DNA of 64,000 bases from Thermoanaerobaculum sp964488355 (GTDB lineage Bacteria; Acidobacteriota; Thermoanaerobaculia; Thermoanaerobaculales; Thermoanaerobaculaceae): NCBI GenBank assembly GCA_964488355.1, contig CAZAUJ010000006.1, positions 1 to 64,000 of the forward strand, written 5' to 3'. A program made the position numbers and the translations under genes. This document shows, piece by piece, positions 36,467 to 45,304 of the stretch (within the stretch, counting starts at the first letter, position 1; every line of letters starts with the position of its first letter). Under the pieces are notes generated by a model. It made no database searches. It had not been told where the DNA came from and saw only the letters and a list, made by a program, of their open reading frames with translations.

Positions 36467-38836
36467 CTAAAAGCCCACTTCCAGAAACACCACCGAGCGC
36501 CTTCCCAGGATGTCCCCGCCGAAAGTCTCGTAGTGCTTGTCGTCAAAGACGTTGGTGCTGTACGCGCCGAGGCGGAAACCGCCTCCTAGGTGCACGCGCA
36601 GCGCCAGATCCACCGAGGTGTACGAGGGCACGGGACCCTCAAAGACCCCTGCCGACCAGAAGAAGCGGTCCACCCAGCGGCCCTTGACAGTGGCCTCAAA
36701 GCGGTCGCCAAAGTAGCTGAGGCCCAAAGAGGCCCGGTGCTTGGGGCTGTTGGGCAGCAGGCTGGCGCCCGCGGGGGCTTCCTTTACCTCGCTGTTCAGC
36801 CAGGAGTAGGCAGCGGCCAGTTGCACGGCGGGGGTGAGAAAGACCTCGGCCCCCAGCTCCACGCCCTGCAAATCTACCTTACCGAAGTTGGTATAGGAAA
36901 AAACGAAGGCGGGTCGGCCGTCGGGCAAGTTGGTCATGGCGGCCAAGAGCAAGGGGGGTAGGTTCTGCCGCAGCTGCTCTAGGATGATTTGCTGTACCTG
37001 CGGTGGCAGTTGGGAGGGTGGGCGGTACGCGGAGAAGGTGGGGTTGACGGCGGGCAACAGGTCGCTGACGAAGTTGGTGAGGCGGCTGCGGTAGTAGGTG
37101 GCACTGAGGCTGGTGCGCCAGCCCCAGGAGCCCGTGTAGCCAATTTCCGCTGACTTGATCTTTTCCACGTCCAGGTTGTGGTTGCCGCGGGCCAGGAGAG
37201 GGATGGAACTGAAGTACAGGGGGACCCCGCCCAGGTAGGGGGCCAACGCCTGCTCCAAGGCTGAGAGGTTGATGGGTGTGCCCGCAGGCACGGCGAGAAA
37301 GCGCTCCAGGTAGTTGGGAGCTTGGAAAGCCTCATCGGCTTTGAGGCGCAGGCTGTGGTTAGGGGCCAGCTGCCAAACCAAGGCCAGCTTGGGGGAGATC
37401 TGCGGCTCGATGAGCGAGCTGTCATCGTAGCGCCCAGCCAGCATGACCCTGAAGATCTCGCTGAGAGCGTACTCCAGCTGCGCGTAAGCTGCCCATTGCC
37501 AATCCTTGCGCGCCGCCTCAACGATGGTCTGCTGGCCTCGGCTGTCGGCCGAATCCACGCTCACCCGCCGGTAGGAAACCCCGCCCACCAGCACGCCTCG
37601 CTCGCTGGCGAAGGAGGTATGGCCCTGGAGCTCCCCTTCCGCTTTCCAAGCATCCTCGAACAAGCGAGCACCGGAGCTCAAGGAGCGTTGTTCCGCCTGC
37701 CGCGCGTCCCAGTAAGCGTGCAGGTTGAAGTGAGGGGTGTTGAGGTTGGCCCGCACGTAGGGCCGCTTGCTGCTGGTTACCTCGACGCGACCGATGCCGG
37801 TTTGAAAAAGAGGCCCTTCCAGCTGGGCGGTGCCCGCTTCCAAGGTGAGCACCACCGCTCCCGGCAGGTACTTATCCAAGCGCAAACCGCCGGCAAAACG
37901 CCGAATGTTGTCCTCCACCACCGGCGCCCGCTCCAAGGGCACGCCGGCGTATTCAACGCTGCCCACGCGGGAAAGGCTGGTTTGGTCGCGCCTTTCCCCC
38001 GCCCCCCAAAGCTTGAGGTAAAAGTCCTTGCCCAGCTCCCCAGCCCAGCGCAGGTGAACCAGCTGGGTACCCAGCTCACCCCCTCCCAAACGCAGGGTGC
38101 CTCCCGGGGCCAGCCGGGGGGCTTGGGTGGTGAGGTTGAAAACGCCGTTGAAGGCGTTGGCCCCGTAAAGGGCGGAACCGGGACCCCGCACCAGCTCGGC
38201 GCCGGCAAAGTCGTCGGGCAAATAGGGGAAGGCATCCCATTCCTGAGCCACCAGCATGCCGTCGGCCATGTCCCGCCCGTCCACCAGCACCAGCACCCGG
38301 CGGTTAAGGGAGGAGGAAAACCCGCGGGTGTTGAAGTTGATGTCCCCTAAGGTGCTAATGGAGCTATCCACCCCCAAGGCAAACTCAGCGGTCTTGGGAA
38401 AATTCCACAGGCTGCTCGTTTGGCTCATCCAAAAGCGGTCCACGGTGGAAACGGCGGCGGGCGCTTCCACCAGCTTTTGCGTGCGGCGCGAGGCCCCCGC
38501 AGCGGTGGAAACGCGCCGAGCTGCCTGTTTCCACGGCACCAGCTGCTGGACCACGGCGGTGGCCTCGGCAACCACGCTCACAGGAGAGGTGAGGCTTTCC
38601 CCAGCAAAGCTGAAGCGCAACGTGTAGTCCCCTTGGGGCACGTTGGCAAAAAGGAAGGTCCCGCTGGCGTCGGTGGTGCGCAGCTGACCCAGCTCCACCA
38701 GCTCAACCGTGACGCCATCGACGGCGCCGCCCCCCTCCACCACCACCTGGCCAAAGATTTCTCCGGTGGGAGGGTTAGCGGCCGGTGCCAACGGGGGGAT
38801 TGCCAGTAAAAGCAAACCCACAATTAGCGCACGCAT
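36467..38836 (-). CDS. TonB-dependent outer membrane receptor
   Basis: A 789-residue outer membrane receptor. Signal peptide at 1-20; residues about 24-95 form a carboxypeptidase-regulatory-like domain (GEIFGQVVVEGG...GDYTLRFSF); the plug (about 115-235) contains INFNTRGFSSSLNRRVLVLVDGRDM and AGAELVRGPGSALYGANAFNGVFNLTT; the C-terminal beta-barrel ends in an aromatic (VVFLEVGF). It imports a bulky ligand using TonB energy; the ligand is not identifiable. A strong AAAGGAGG ribosome site precedes the ATG. The gene directly upstream, 15 bases away, encodes a TonB-C-like protein, so the pair forms an operon. Confidence 0.9.
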   Translation of the reverse strand: MRALIVGLLLLAIPPLAPAANPPTGEIFGQVVVEGGGAVDGVTVELVELGQLRTTDASGTFLFANVPQGDYTLRFSFAGESLTSPVSVVAEATAVVQQLVPWKQAARRVSTAAGASRRTQKLVEAPAAVSTVDRFWMSQTSSLWNFPKTAEFALGVDSSISTLGDINFNTRGFSSSLNRRVLVLVDGRDMADGMLVAQEWDAFPYLPDDFAGAELVRGPGSALYGANAFNGVFNLTTQAPRLAPGGTLRLGGGELGTQLVHLRWAGELGKDFYLKLWGAGERRDQTSLSRVGSVEYAGVPLERAPVVEDNIRRFAGGLRLDKYLPGAVVLTLEAGTAQLEGPLFQTGIGRVEVTSSKRPYVRANLNTPHFNLHAYWDARQAEQRSLSSGARLFEDAWKAEGELQGHTSFASERGVLVGGVSYRRVSVDSADSRGQQTIVEAARKDWQWAAYAQLEYALSEIFRVMLAGRYDDSSLIEPQISPKLALVWQLAPNHSLRLKADEAFQAPNYLERFLAVPAGTPINLSALEQALAPYLGGVPLYFSSIPLLARGNHNLDVEKIKSAEIGYTGSWGWRTSLSATYYRSRLTNFVSDLLPAVNPTFSAYRPPSQLPPQVQQIILEQLRQNLPPLLLAAMTNLPDGRPAFVFSYTNFGKVDLQGVELGAEVFLTPAVQLAAAYSWLNSEVKEAPAGASLLPNSPKHRASLGLSYFGDRFEATVKGRWVDRFFWSAGVFEGPVPSYTSVDLALRVHLGGGFRLGAYSTNVFDDKHYETFGGDILGRRSVVFLEVGF

Positions 38837-38851
38837 AGGTGCCTCCTTTCC

Positions 38852-39592
38852 TTATGGGTTCTTTCCCTTGAGGCTAGCGGTCACCAGGTAGTAACCAACG
38901 GCTGGATGCCCGTGCTCGCTGGCGGGGATGAAGACCCAGCCGCTCAGGCTCTCCATCAGGGCCAGGTCGAAGCTCACGTCCCCGCTGCTTTGCAGAAGCA
39001 CAGGTCCTACGGGCACGCCGTGCTCGTCCACCACGAGCAGCACCCGGGCGGGTACCAGCTTTTCCGCTGGCAGGGAGCTCGCCATCGAAGGGAGGGGGGA
39101 AAGGTGCACGGGCTTGGCGGGGCTGTGCTCCGGAGGGAGAGTGAGGTAGCGGTCGAGAACCGCATCACGCTTGAGGGTCTCCAGCCAGCGGGAAAACTTA
39201 GCCATGGCATCGGGAAAGCTTTCCAAGGTGCGCCCAGCCTCCTGGCCATCGAAGCTGGCCGCCTCAGATGCCAACCACCGGGCGCGCTCCCCCTCGCCTT
39301 GGCGAAGCTGGGCGACGGAAAGCAAGGCCAAGGCACGGGCCAAAATGCTGGGCGCCTGGGGATGATCGACGATTTGCGACAGGCCCTTGCCCACCAGCCG
39401 CTGGCAAATTTCAGCCGCGCGCCACGCGCGGCTTTTCCCTTGCTCTTTGAGCAGGTCAGCAACACGGACCAAATCGTCCTGCCAAGGACTGCGCTCCCAG
39501 GTCCCTGCCGTTGGGGTGGGGGCGGGTTCATAACTCTCCCCGCCCACAGGCAGGCTCCACAGCAAAAGCAGCGTACCGACCCACCGTGCCAT
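38852..39592 (-). CDS. Exported protein with TonB C-terminal-like domain
   Basis: A 246-residue protein with a signal peptide (residues 1-18) and a C-terminal region reading GVPVGPVLLQSSGDVSFDLALMESLSGWVF, which resembles the TonB C-domain that contacts TonB boxes. It lacks the usual cytoplasmic N-terminus with TM anchor followed by a Pro/Lys-rich rod, so it would be a free or weakly anchored periplasmic protein. The middle part is helical and may bind a partner. Operon with the TonB receptor. A possible minus-strand promoter (TTGCAA, 17 bases, TAAACT at 39605-39633) would leave a very short leader. Confidence 0.65.
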   Translation of the reverse strand: MARWVGTLLLLWSLPVGGESYEPAPTPTAGTWERSPWQDDLVRVADLLKEQGKSRAWRAAEICQRLVGKGLSQIVDHPQAPSILARALALLSVAQLRQGEGERARWLASEAASFDGQEAGRTLESFPDAMAKFSRWLETLKRDAVLDRYLTLPPEHSPAKPVHLSPLPSMASSLPAEKLVPARVLLVVDEHGVPVGPVLLQSSGDVSFDLALMESLSGWVFIPASEHGHPAVGYYLVTASLKGKNP

Positions 39593-39719
39593 CTTCTTGC
39601 GTCTAGTTTAATGCGGTGGCCAGCGGTTTGCAAGCGTAGCGACGTTTTTCTTTCGTTTGGGGGAGCAAATGGCGAGAGCTAGGATATTTTTGCTTCTCTT
39701 TGGCGGCGCCCATGCCTAT

Positions 39720-39749
39720 TTTGTCATGAAAACATGACAGAAACCTGAC
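39720..39749 (+). promoter_or_regulatory. Operator with two CMTGAC direct half-sites, copy B
   Basis: Reads TTTGTCATG, four A bases, CATGAC, AGAAA, CCTGAC. Ungapped comparison with copy A (minus strand, 36390-36361) gives the same arrangement with differences only in the four-base spacer and one base in each half-site. The last half-site ends at 39749, exactly 20 bases before the -35 box of the protease promoter. Confidence 0.75.
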
Positions 39750-39769
39750 GGGATTCGGAAAAAAGGGCC

Positions 39770-39798
39770 TTGTGGGACGCAAGGTGTGGGGATAAAAC
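39770..39798 (+). promoter_or_regulatory. Promoter of the M4 metalloprotease gene
   Basis: TTGTGG at 39770-39775, a 17-base spacer ending in GTGGGGA, and TAAAAC at 39793-39798. The -35 box, spacer length and position relative to the operator match those upstream of the SBBP gene. Confidence 0.65.
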
Positions 39799-39879
39799 CT
39801 CTCCAGGTTTCGAGGGGGAATGACGGAAGGAGTTGCACGCAGCAAACCAACGTTCCCGGGAAGGGAGAAAGGAGGAACC

Positions 39880-42213
39880 ATGAAGAAAGCAGCAGTTTTT
39901 GCCTTGTTGGTCTTGGTGGCGAGCGTTGCCTTTGCGCGCTCGCCCCAGGAACTCTTCCGCTCACAGGAAGAGGCCTTTCAGGCTCTGCCCGAGGGCAGCG
40001 AGTACAGCTTGAGCCCGGCAGGGGTGCCGCAGGAGCTGTGGCTGCGCGGCAAGGCGCGGCCAGCGGCGCCAGCCCGCGAGGCGGGGTTGATGGCCATCTA
40101 CGAACTGGGGCCGTTGTTCCGCGTGCGGGGGGAGGATGGCTTCCTGGCCCGCCAGGTGGAACGGGACGAGCTGGGGCAGGAACATGTGCGCCTGCAGCAA
40201 ACCTACCGCGGGCTACCCGTGGTGGGTGGCGAGCTCATCGTGCACCTGGACCGTAACCGCGTGCTTGGGGTCAACGGTCGTTTTGTGCCCGACGTGGAGG
40301 TTCCGGTAGAGCCCAAGCTTTCCGAGCGGGAAGCTTTAGCAGCGGCCTTGGCCAAGGTGGAAGTCGACGGCGGCATGCCCGAGGGCGTGGCCCAGGTCAT
40401 GGAGCCGGTAATTTACGCTCGCGAAGGGGTGCCCACCCTGGTCATCCCGGTGATGGTTTACTACGGTTGGCAGAGCGAGCCCCACCTGGACATCTTCTAC
40501 GTGGATGCCACCACGGGCCAGGTGGTGGGGCTAGAGCCGCGCCTGTTCACCGCCAAGTACCGCACCATTTACAACCTCAACCAGGAGTGCATCTTCAGCG
40601 GTTCGGAGCTGCCGGGGACCTTCATGTTTTCCGAGGGGGGCAGCTCCTCCGACCAGTCGGCCATGGGGGCCTACAACGGCACCGGCACCACCTACGACTT
40701 CTACAAGAACGTGTTTGGCCGGGACTCCTACGATGGCCAAGGGGCGGAGCTGCGCTCTTCCGTGCACGCGCAGTTTTCCACTGGCTTTTTCGGCTGCACC
40801 AAGAACAACGCCGCCTGGATTGACACCGGCAGCATCCACCAGATGGCCTACGGCGATGGCGACGGGCAAACCTTGGGGGATCTGGCGCGCAGCTTGGACG
40901 TGACGGCCCACGAGCTGACCCACGGCGTCACTTCCCGCACCGCCAACCTGGCCTATCAAGGCGAGTCCGGTGCCCTCAACGAGGGGGTTTCGGACATCTT
41001 GGGAAGGGCTACCTCCTTTTGGGCTGGGCAGGGCAACCCCACCGTCCGCACGGACTGGAGCATTGGAGCGGATGTGTACACCCCCAACCAATCGGGTGAC
41101 GCCCTGCGCTACATGTACGACCCGAAGAAGGACGGCCAGTCGGCGGATTACTACCCTGAGCGCAACTACGCTTCCGGCTGCTCGCCATCCGCAAACAACG
41201 ACTACTGCGGCGTGCACACCAACTCGGGTATCGCCAACTTGGCGGCCTTCCTCATGTCCTCAGGTGGCACCCATCCGCGCGGCAAGACCTCGGTGAACGT
41301 GCCCGGTTTTGGCGTGGAAAAAATGCGCGCCGTTTGGTATCGCGCGCTCACCAGCTATATGACCTCTTCGACCAACTTCCAGGGGGCGCGGGACGCCACC
41401 GCTCGGGCGGCAGCGGACCTTTACGGTGGGCAGTGCTCCAACGACTGGAAGACGGTGCAGCTGGCCTGGGACGCGGTGGGTGTGCCGGGCACCTGGAGCT
41501 GCGGTTCGCCCGGCACCTACAGCATTTCCGGTAACGTGGGCACTTCTGGCGCTACCGTGACTGCCGGCAGTGCCTCTGCCACCTCCGACGCCTCGGGCAG
41601 CTACACCATCACCGGCTTGGCGGCCGGGACCTACACCGTTACCCCGAGCAAGAGCGGCTGCACCTTCACCCCCACATCGCGCCAGGTGACCGTGGGCCCC
41701 AACGCCACGGGCGTGAACTTCACCGCCTCCTGCGGCTCCGGTGGCTCGCAGCTGCTGCAAAACCCCGGCTTTGAGCAGGGCAACGTGGCCTGGACCGCCA
41801 CCTCCGGCGTGATCGAAAACAACAGCTCGCCGCCCCCGCGCACCGGCTCCTGGAAGGCCTACCTCAACGGCTACGGGACCTACTCGGTGGACTACGTCTA
41901 CCAGGACGTGACCTTGCCGGCCAACGCCAGCTCCATCACCTTGAGCTTCTGGCTGTGGATCCGCACCAGCGAAACCACCACCACCAGGGCTTACGACCGG
42001 CTATGGGTGGAGCTGCGGCGGCCTTCGGACAACTCGCTGATTACCACGCTGGCGGTTTACTCCAACCTCAACAAGACCTCCACCTACGTGCGGAAGAGCT
42101 TCAACATTACCCAGTACAAGGGCCAGGCGGTGCGCGTGTACTTCTACGGGGTGGAGGACTGGAGCAAGGCCACAGGCTTCCTCATTGATGACACCAGCTT
42201 GACCGTGCAATAA
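39880..42213 (+). CDS. Secreted M4 (thermolysin-like) metalloprotease with C-terminal accessory domains
   Basis: A 777-residue secreted zinc protease. Signal peptide 1-19 (SVAFA), a propeptide with FTP and PepSY-like parts (about 70-210; GLPVVGGELIVHLD), then the M4 catalytic domain with HELTHGV (zinc and catalytic Glu) near residue 348 and GALNEGVSDILG carrying the third ligand Glu. The C-terminal part holds a carboxypeptidase-like Ig domain (about 545-615; SGSYTITGLAAGTYTVTPS) and a jelly-roll-like module starting NPGFEQGNVAWTATSG. Start ATG 39880 has a GGAGG ribosome site; the frame upstream to 39820 is not needed. Transcribed from the operator-controlled promoter at 39770. Confidence 0.93.
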   Translation: MKKAAVFALLVLVASVAFARSPQELFRSQEEAFQALPEGSEYSLSPAGVPQELWLRGKARPAAPAREAGLMAIYELGPLFRVRGEDGFLARQVERDELGQEHVRLQQTYRGLPVVGGELIVHLDRNRVLGVNGRFVPDVEVPVEPKLSEREALAAALAKVEVDGGMPEGVAQVMEPVIYAREGVPTLVIPVMVYYGWQSEPHLDIFYVDATTGQVVGLEPRLFTAKYRTIYNLNQECIFSGSELPGTFMFSEGGSSSDQSAMGAYNGTGTTYDFYKNVFGRDSYDGQGAELRSSVHAQFSTGFFGCTKNNAAWIDTGSIHQMAYGDGDGQTLGDLARSLDVTAHELTHGVTSRTANLAYQGESGALNEGVSDILGRATSFWAGQGNPTVRTDWSIGADVYTPNQSGDALRYMYDPKKDGQSADYYPERNYASGCSPSANNDYCGVHTNSGIANLAAFLMSSGGTHPRGKTSVNVPGFGVEKMRAVWYRALTSYMTSSTNFQGARDATARAAADLYGGQCSNDWKTVQLAWDAVGVPGTWSCGSPGTYSISGNVGTSGATVTAGSASATSDASGSYTITGLAAGTYTVTPSKSGCTFTPTSRQVTVGPNATGVNFTASCGSGGSQLLQNPGFEQGNVAWTATSGVIENNSSPPPRTGSWKAYLNGYGTYSVDYVYQDVTLPANASSITLSFWLWIRTSETTTTRAYDRLWVELRRPSDNSLITTLAVYSNLNKTSTYVRKSFNITQYKGQAVRVYFYGVEDWSKATGFLIDDTSLTVQ

Positions 42214-42236
42214 GGACCTGACCTCCTCGCAGTACC

Positions 42237-42268
42237 CGCCCGGGGGCTTCGTCTCCGGGCGTTTTTTT
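42237..42268 (+). terminator. Rho-independent terminator after the M4 protease gene
   Basis: Stem CGCCCGG/CCGGGCG (42237-42243, 42255-42261) with an 11-base loop, followed by seven T bases. It separates the protease gene from the kinase operon, which therefore needs its own promoter. Confidence 0.85.
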
Positions 42269-42296
42269 GCTAACCTGCAGCCAGCTTGGAGGGGGC

Positions 42297-42662
42297 ATGC
42301 GCGTCCTGTTCCTGGCGGGAGCCGGCGTGGGGCTGCTTCTGGTGGTGGATGCTCTTGTGGTGGTCTGGCAGGGAGCACAGGCGCGCTGGGCCTGGCTGGG
42401 CCTTTTGCCCTACTTTTGGTTTGTGGTGTGCCTTGCCGCCGTGGCTATGGCCGTCCGTCGGGGCGAGTCGCCCTGGTTTTTCGTTGCCTTTCTCGCTTAC
42501 GGCTTGGCCGATGCCCTGTACGGGTTCTACCTGGCGGCCACCGTTCCCGACCCACAGCACCTGCACCTTCCGCCTCTGGTTGTTGCCGGCTACGGCCTGT
42601 TTGGCTTGGGCTACGCCTGGTGGGGCTGGCAGCGCTGGCGCGCGGGAGGTGAGCGGCCGTGA
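42297..42662 (+). CDS. Small membrane protein preceding the two-component genes
   Basis: A 121-residue protein with four hydrophobic segments (about 5-26, 33-52, 60-82 and 92-112) and little else. ATG 42297 has a GGAGGGGG ribosome site. Its stop overlaps the kinase GTG, so it may act with the sensor as an input or accessory membrane partner. Family not recognised. Confidence 0.6.
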   Translation: MRVLFLAGAGVGLLLVVDALVVVWQGAQARWAWLGLLPYFWFVVCLAAVAMAVRRGESPWFFVAFLAYGLADALYGFYLAATVPDPQHLHLPPLVVAGYGLFGLGYAWWGWQRWRAGGERP

Positions 42663-43567
42663 AGGGCAGGGCTTCCCTGCCCTTCGGCTCCTTTCCCGCC
42701 GACGTGGTGCGCATTGCCGTTGGTCTGGTGCTGCTGCCGGCCGTGGCGATTTTGGGCCTGAGCCTGGCCATGGTGCGCATGCTGCCGCTCCCCGGGGCTT
42801 GGGTTTTCCCCTTGTTTCTCTTTCCTCTGGGAGCGGGGCTTTTGGCAGGCGGGGTGCTTTTGCTCGTGGCCTCGCGGGAGCATCACCGCATTGCTCGCAA
42901 CCAGGCGCTGTTCGTGGCGCAAGCCGGCCACGAGCTGCGCACGCCACTGGCCACGCTGCAGCTGGTGGCCGCCGAGCTTTCGTCCCAGCCCCAGCAGGCG
43001 GAGTTGGGGCACCGGTTGGCGGCAGCTGCCGAGCACCTCAGCCGGGGCATCGAGCGGCTTTTGGACTGGGGCCGGCTCACCAGCGGTCGCCTTTCCCTGC
43101 GCCTGGAGCCCCAACCCTTAGGTGAGTTGCTGCGGGAGGCGGAGCGCTTAGCCTGGCCCAGGCTTCAGTCCCGGGGTCAGAGGTTGGTGCGGGAGGGCGA
43201 GGGCCACTGGTGGGTTGTGGGTCACCGGGCTTCGCTGGTTTCGGCGGTTTCGAACCTGCTGGTTAACGCCAGCAAGTACGCCCCTGCGGGTTCGGTGGTG
43301 GAGCTGGGGGTGGGGGAGAGAGGCGGTTACGTGCAGGTGTGGGTGCGGGACCAGGGCCCCGGGATCCCCAGGGCGGAGCAGAGAAAGATCTTCCGCCCCT
43401 TTTACCGCGGCGCGGGGGTGGAAGCGGAGGGGGTGGAAGGTTTCGGTTTGGGTTTGGCGGTTGTGGCGCAGGCCGTTCGTGCCCACGGGGGCGAGGTGCG
43501 CCTGCAATCCCAACCGGGAAGGGGGAGCTGCTTCACTCTGCGCCTTCCCAAAGCGGGTGGGCCATGA
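42659..43567 (+). CDS. Sensor histidine kinase
   Basis: A 302-residue membrane kinase with two TM segments (about 15-40 and 48-70) and only a short external loop. H-box AGHELRTPLATL near residue 88 (phospho-His), N-box NLLVNASKYAP, G1 DQGPGIP and G2 GFGLGLAV are all intact. It should autophosphorylate and pass phosphate to the regulator encoded next. The regulator ATG overlaps its TGA. Confidence 0.92.
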   Translation: MKGRASLPFGSFPADVVRIAVGLVLLPAVAILGLSLAMVRMLPLPGAWVFPLFLFPLGAGLLAGGVLLLVASREHHRIARNQALFVAQAGHELRTPLATLQLVAAELSSQPQQAELGHRLAAAAEHLSRGIERLLDWGRLTSGRLSLRLEPQPLGELLREAERLAWPRLQSRGQRLVREGEGHWWVVGHRASLVSAVSNLLVNASKYAPAGSVVELGVGERGGYVQVWVRDQGPGIPRAEQRKIFRPFYRGAGVEAEGVEGFGLGLAVVAQAVRAHGGEVRLQSQPGRGSCFTLRLPKAGGP

Positions 43568-44253
43568 AGCTTTTGGCGGTGGAGGACGACGAGCAGCTGG
43601 TGGCCTCGCTGGCCAGCTTGCTCTCCCGCGAGGGCTACCAGGTGGTGGCCGCCCAGAGCGGCTCCCACGGGCTGGCCTTGGCCCTGCGGGGGGATTTTGC
43701 TGCCATTCTCTTGGACCTCAACTTGCCCAGCTTGGATGGGCTTAAGCTGCTCACTGCCTTGCGCAGCGAGGGCATCCGCACGCCGGTGCTGGTGATTTCC
43801 GGCCGTAGTGACGAGCTGGACAAGGTCATGGCCTTGGACCTGGGAGCCGACGATTACCTCACCAAGCCCTTTTCGCCCGCGGAGCTGGCGGCACGCCTGC
43901 GGGCCTTGCTGCGCCGAAGCCAGCAGGGGGAAAGGGTTCCCCTGGGCCGTTACACCCTGGACCTTAGCCGCCGCTTGCTCGTGCTCGGCGAGGAGGTGGT
44001 GGCGGTTTCCCCCACGGCTGTCGGGGTGCTGGTCGCTCTGGTGCGTGCCCGCGGCGCTGTGCTTTCCCGTGAGGAGCTGTTCGCCTTGGTGCGGCCTGGC
44101 AAGAAGTTCGGCTCGCGCAGGGTGGTGGATAACGCGGTGCTGGAGCTGCGGCGTCTGCTGGAGGAGGACCCAGATCGCCCCAAGCTGATTGTGACCGTTC
44201 GCGGGCTAGGTTACCGCGTGGCCTGGGAGAACGTTCCCAGAGACCGGGCGTAA
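43564..44253 (+). CDS. OmpR/PhoB-family response regulator
   Basis: A 229-residue regulator. Receiver domain (1-115) with EDD at residues 7-9, phospho-acceptor Asp in LLDLNLPSLDG, Thr/Ser in ISG and Lys in TKPF. The winged-helix DNA-binding domain (about 130-225) has the recognition region SRRVVDNAVLELRRLLE. OmpR-family dimers usually bind direct repeats about 10-11 bases apart, the spacing seen in the two operators at 36361 and 39720, so this is a candidate regulator of the SBBP and protease genes. Confidence 0.92.
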   Translation: MKLLAVEDDEQLVASLASLLSREGYQVVAAQSGSHGLALALRGDFAAILLDLNLPSLDGLKLLTALRSEGIRTPVLVISGRSDELDKVMALDLGADDYLTKPFSPAELAARLRALLRRSQQGERVPLGRYTLDLSRRLLVLGEEVVAVSPTAVGVLVALVRARGAVLSREELFALVRPGKKFGSRRVVDNAVLELRRLLEEDPDRPKLIVTVRGLGYRVAWENVPRDRA

Positions 44254-44278
44254 GCTTGACACGCTGGGAGGAAGGGCC

Positions 44279-45283
44279 ATGAGGGTTCAAGGATGGGCTG
44301 CCAGACAGGCCAAGGGCGCGTTGGAGCCCTGGGAGTACGAGCTCGAGATTTCCTCCCCCCACCAGGTGCTGGTGGAGGTGGAGGCCTGCGGCATCTGCCA
44401 TTCGGACATTCACATGATCGACAACGATTGGCAGCTTTCCCGCTACCCCCTTGTCCCAGGGCACGAGGTGGTGGGGCGGGTGGTGGCCAAAGGGGAGGCG
44501 GTGGAGGGTTTGCAGCTGGGCCAGCGGGTGGGGGTTGGATGGCAAGCCGCTGCGTGCATGACCTGCGCCGATTGCCTCGCGGGTAACGAGAACCTCTGCG
44601 ATGGGCACCAAGGGCTCATCGTTGCCGGAAAAGGGGGCTTCGCCAGCCATGTGCTGGTGGACGGGCGCTTTGCCTTTCCCTTCCCGGACCAGCTGCCGGC
44701 GGAAGCTGGCCCGCTCCTTTGCGGCGGCGTGACGGTCTACTCGGCTTTGCGCCATGCGGGCCTGAGCTCGGGTCAGCGCGTGGGCGTGATTGGTCTGGGA
44801 GGCCTTGGACACATGGCGGTGCTTTTTGCCGCCTGTCTAGGCAACGAGGTGACCGTGTTCACAACCACGGAAGCCAAGGCCAGGGAGGCCGCGGCCCTGG
44901 GTGCGGCCGAGGCAGTGGTGGTGGCGCCAGGCGGGCCGCCCCCCGCGCCTTCCCGTCGGCTGAATGTGCTGCTGTGCACGGTGCCGTACCCGCAGGATTG
45001 GGTGGCCTACCTGGACTGGCTGGGCTCGGACGGCACCCTAGTCCTGGTGGCTGGCGGACCCCAGCCGATTGCCGTACCTTTCTGGGCGCTGTTGACCAAG
45101 CGGCGCCGGATCATGGCCTCACCCATTGGCGGACGCGCCATCTTGCGGGAAACGCTGGAGGTGGCTGCGCGTTTTGGCATCCAACCGCGGGTGGAGGTGT
45201 TCCCCATGGCCCAGGTCAACGAAGCGCTGCAGCGGGTACGGGCCAACCAGGTGCGCTACCGGGCGGTGCTGCGCCCCGCATGA
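44279..45283 (+). CDS. Zinc-containing alcohol dehydrogenase (YahK/AdhP-like)
   Basis: A 334-residue MDR-family dehydrogenase. Catalytic zinc ligands are in CGICHSD and GHEVVGRV, the structural zinc Cys set in CMTCADCLAGNENLC, and the cofactor motif in GLGGLGHMAV near residue 175. Such enzymes reduce aldehydes or oxidise alcohols with NAD(P). The gene follows the regulator by 25 bases with a GGGAGGAAGG ribosome site and may be co-transcribed. Confidence 0.9.
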   Translation: MRVQGWAARQAKGALEPWEYELEISSPHQVLVEVEACGICHSDIHMIDNDWQLSRYPLVPGHEVVGRVVAKGEAVEGLQLGQRVGVGWQAAACMTCADCLAGNENLCDGHQGLIVAGKGGFASHVLVDGRFAFPFPDQLPAEAGPLLCGGVTVYSALRHAGLSSGQRVGVIGLGGLGHMAVLFAACLGNEVTVFTTTEAKAREAAALGAAEAVVVAPGGPPPAPSRRLNVLLCTVPYPQDWVAYLDWLGSDGTLVLVAGGPQPIAVPFWALLTKRRRIMASPIGGRAILRETLEVAARFGIQPRVEVFPMAQVNEALQRVRANQVRYRAVLRPA

Positions 45284-45304
45284 AGGGGAAGCCACAACCC
45301 GCAT

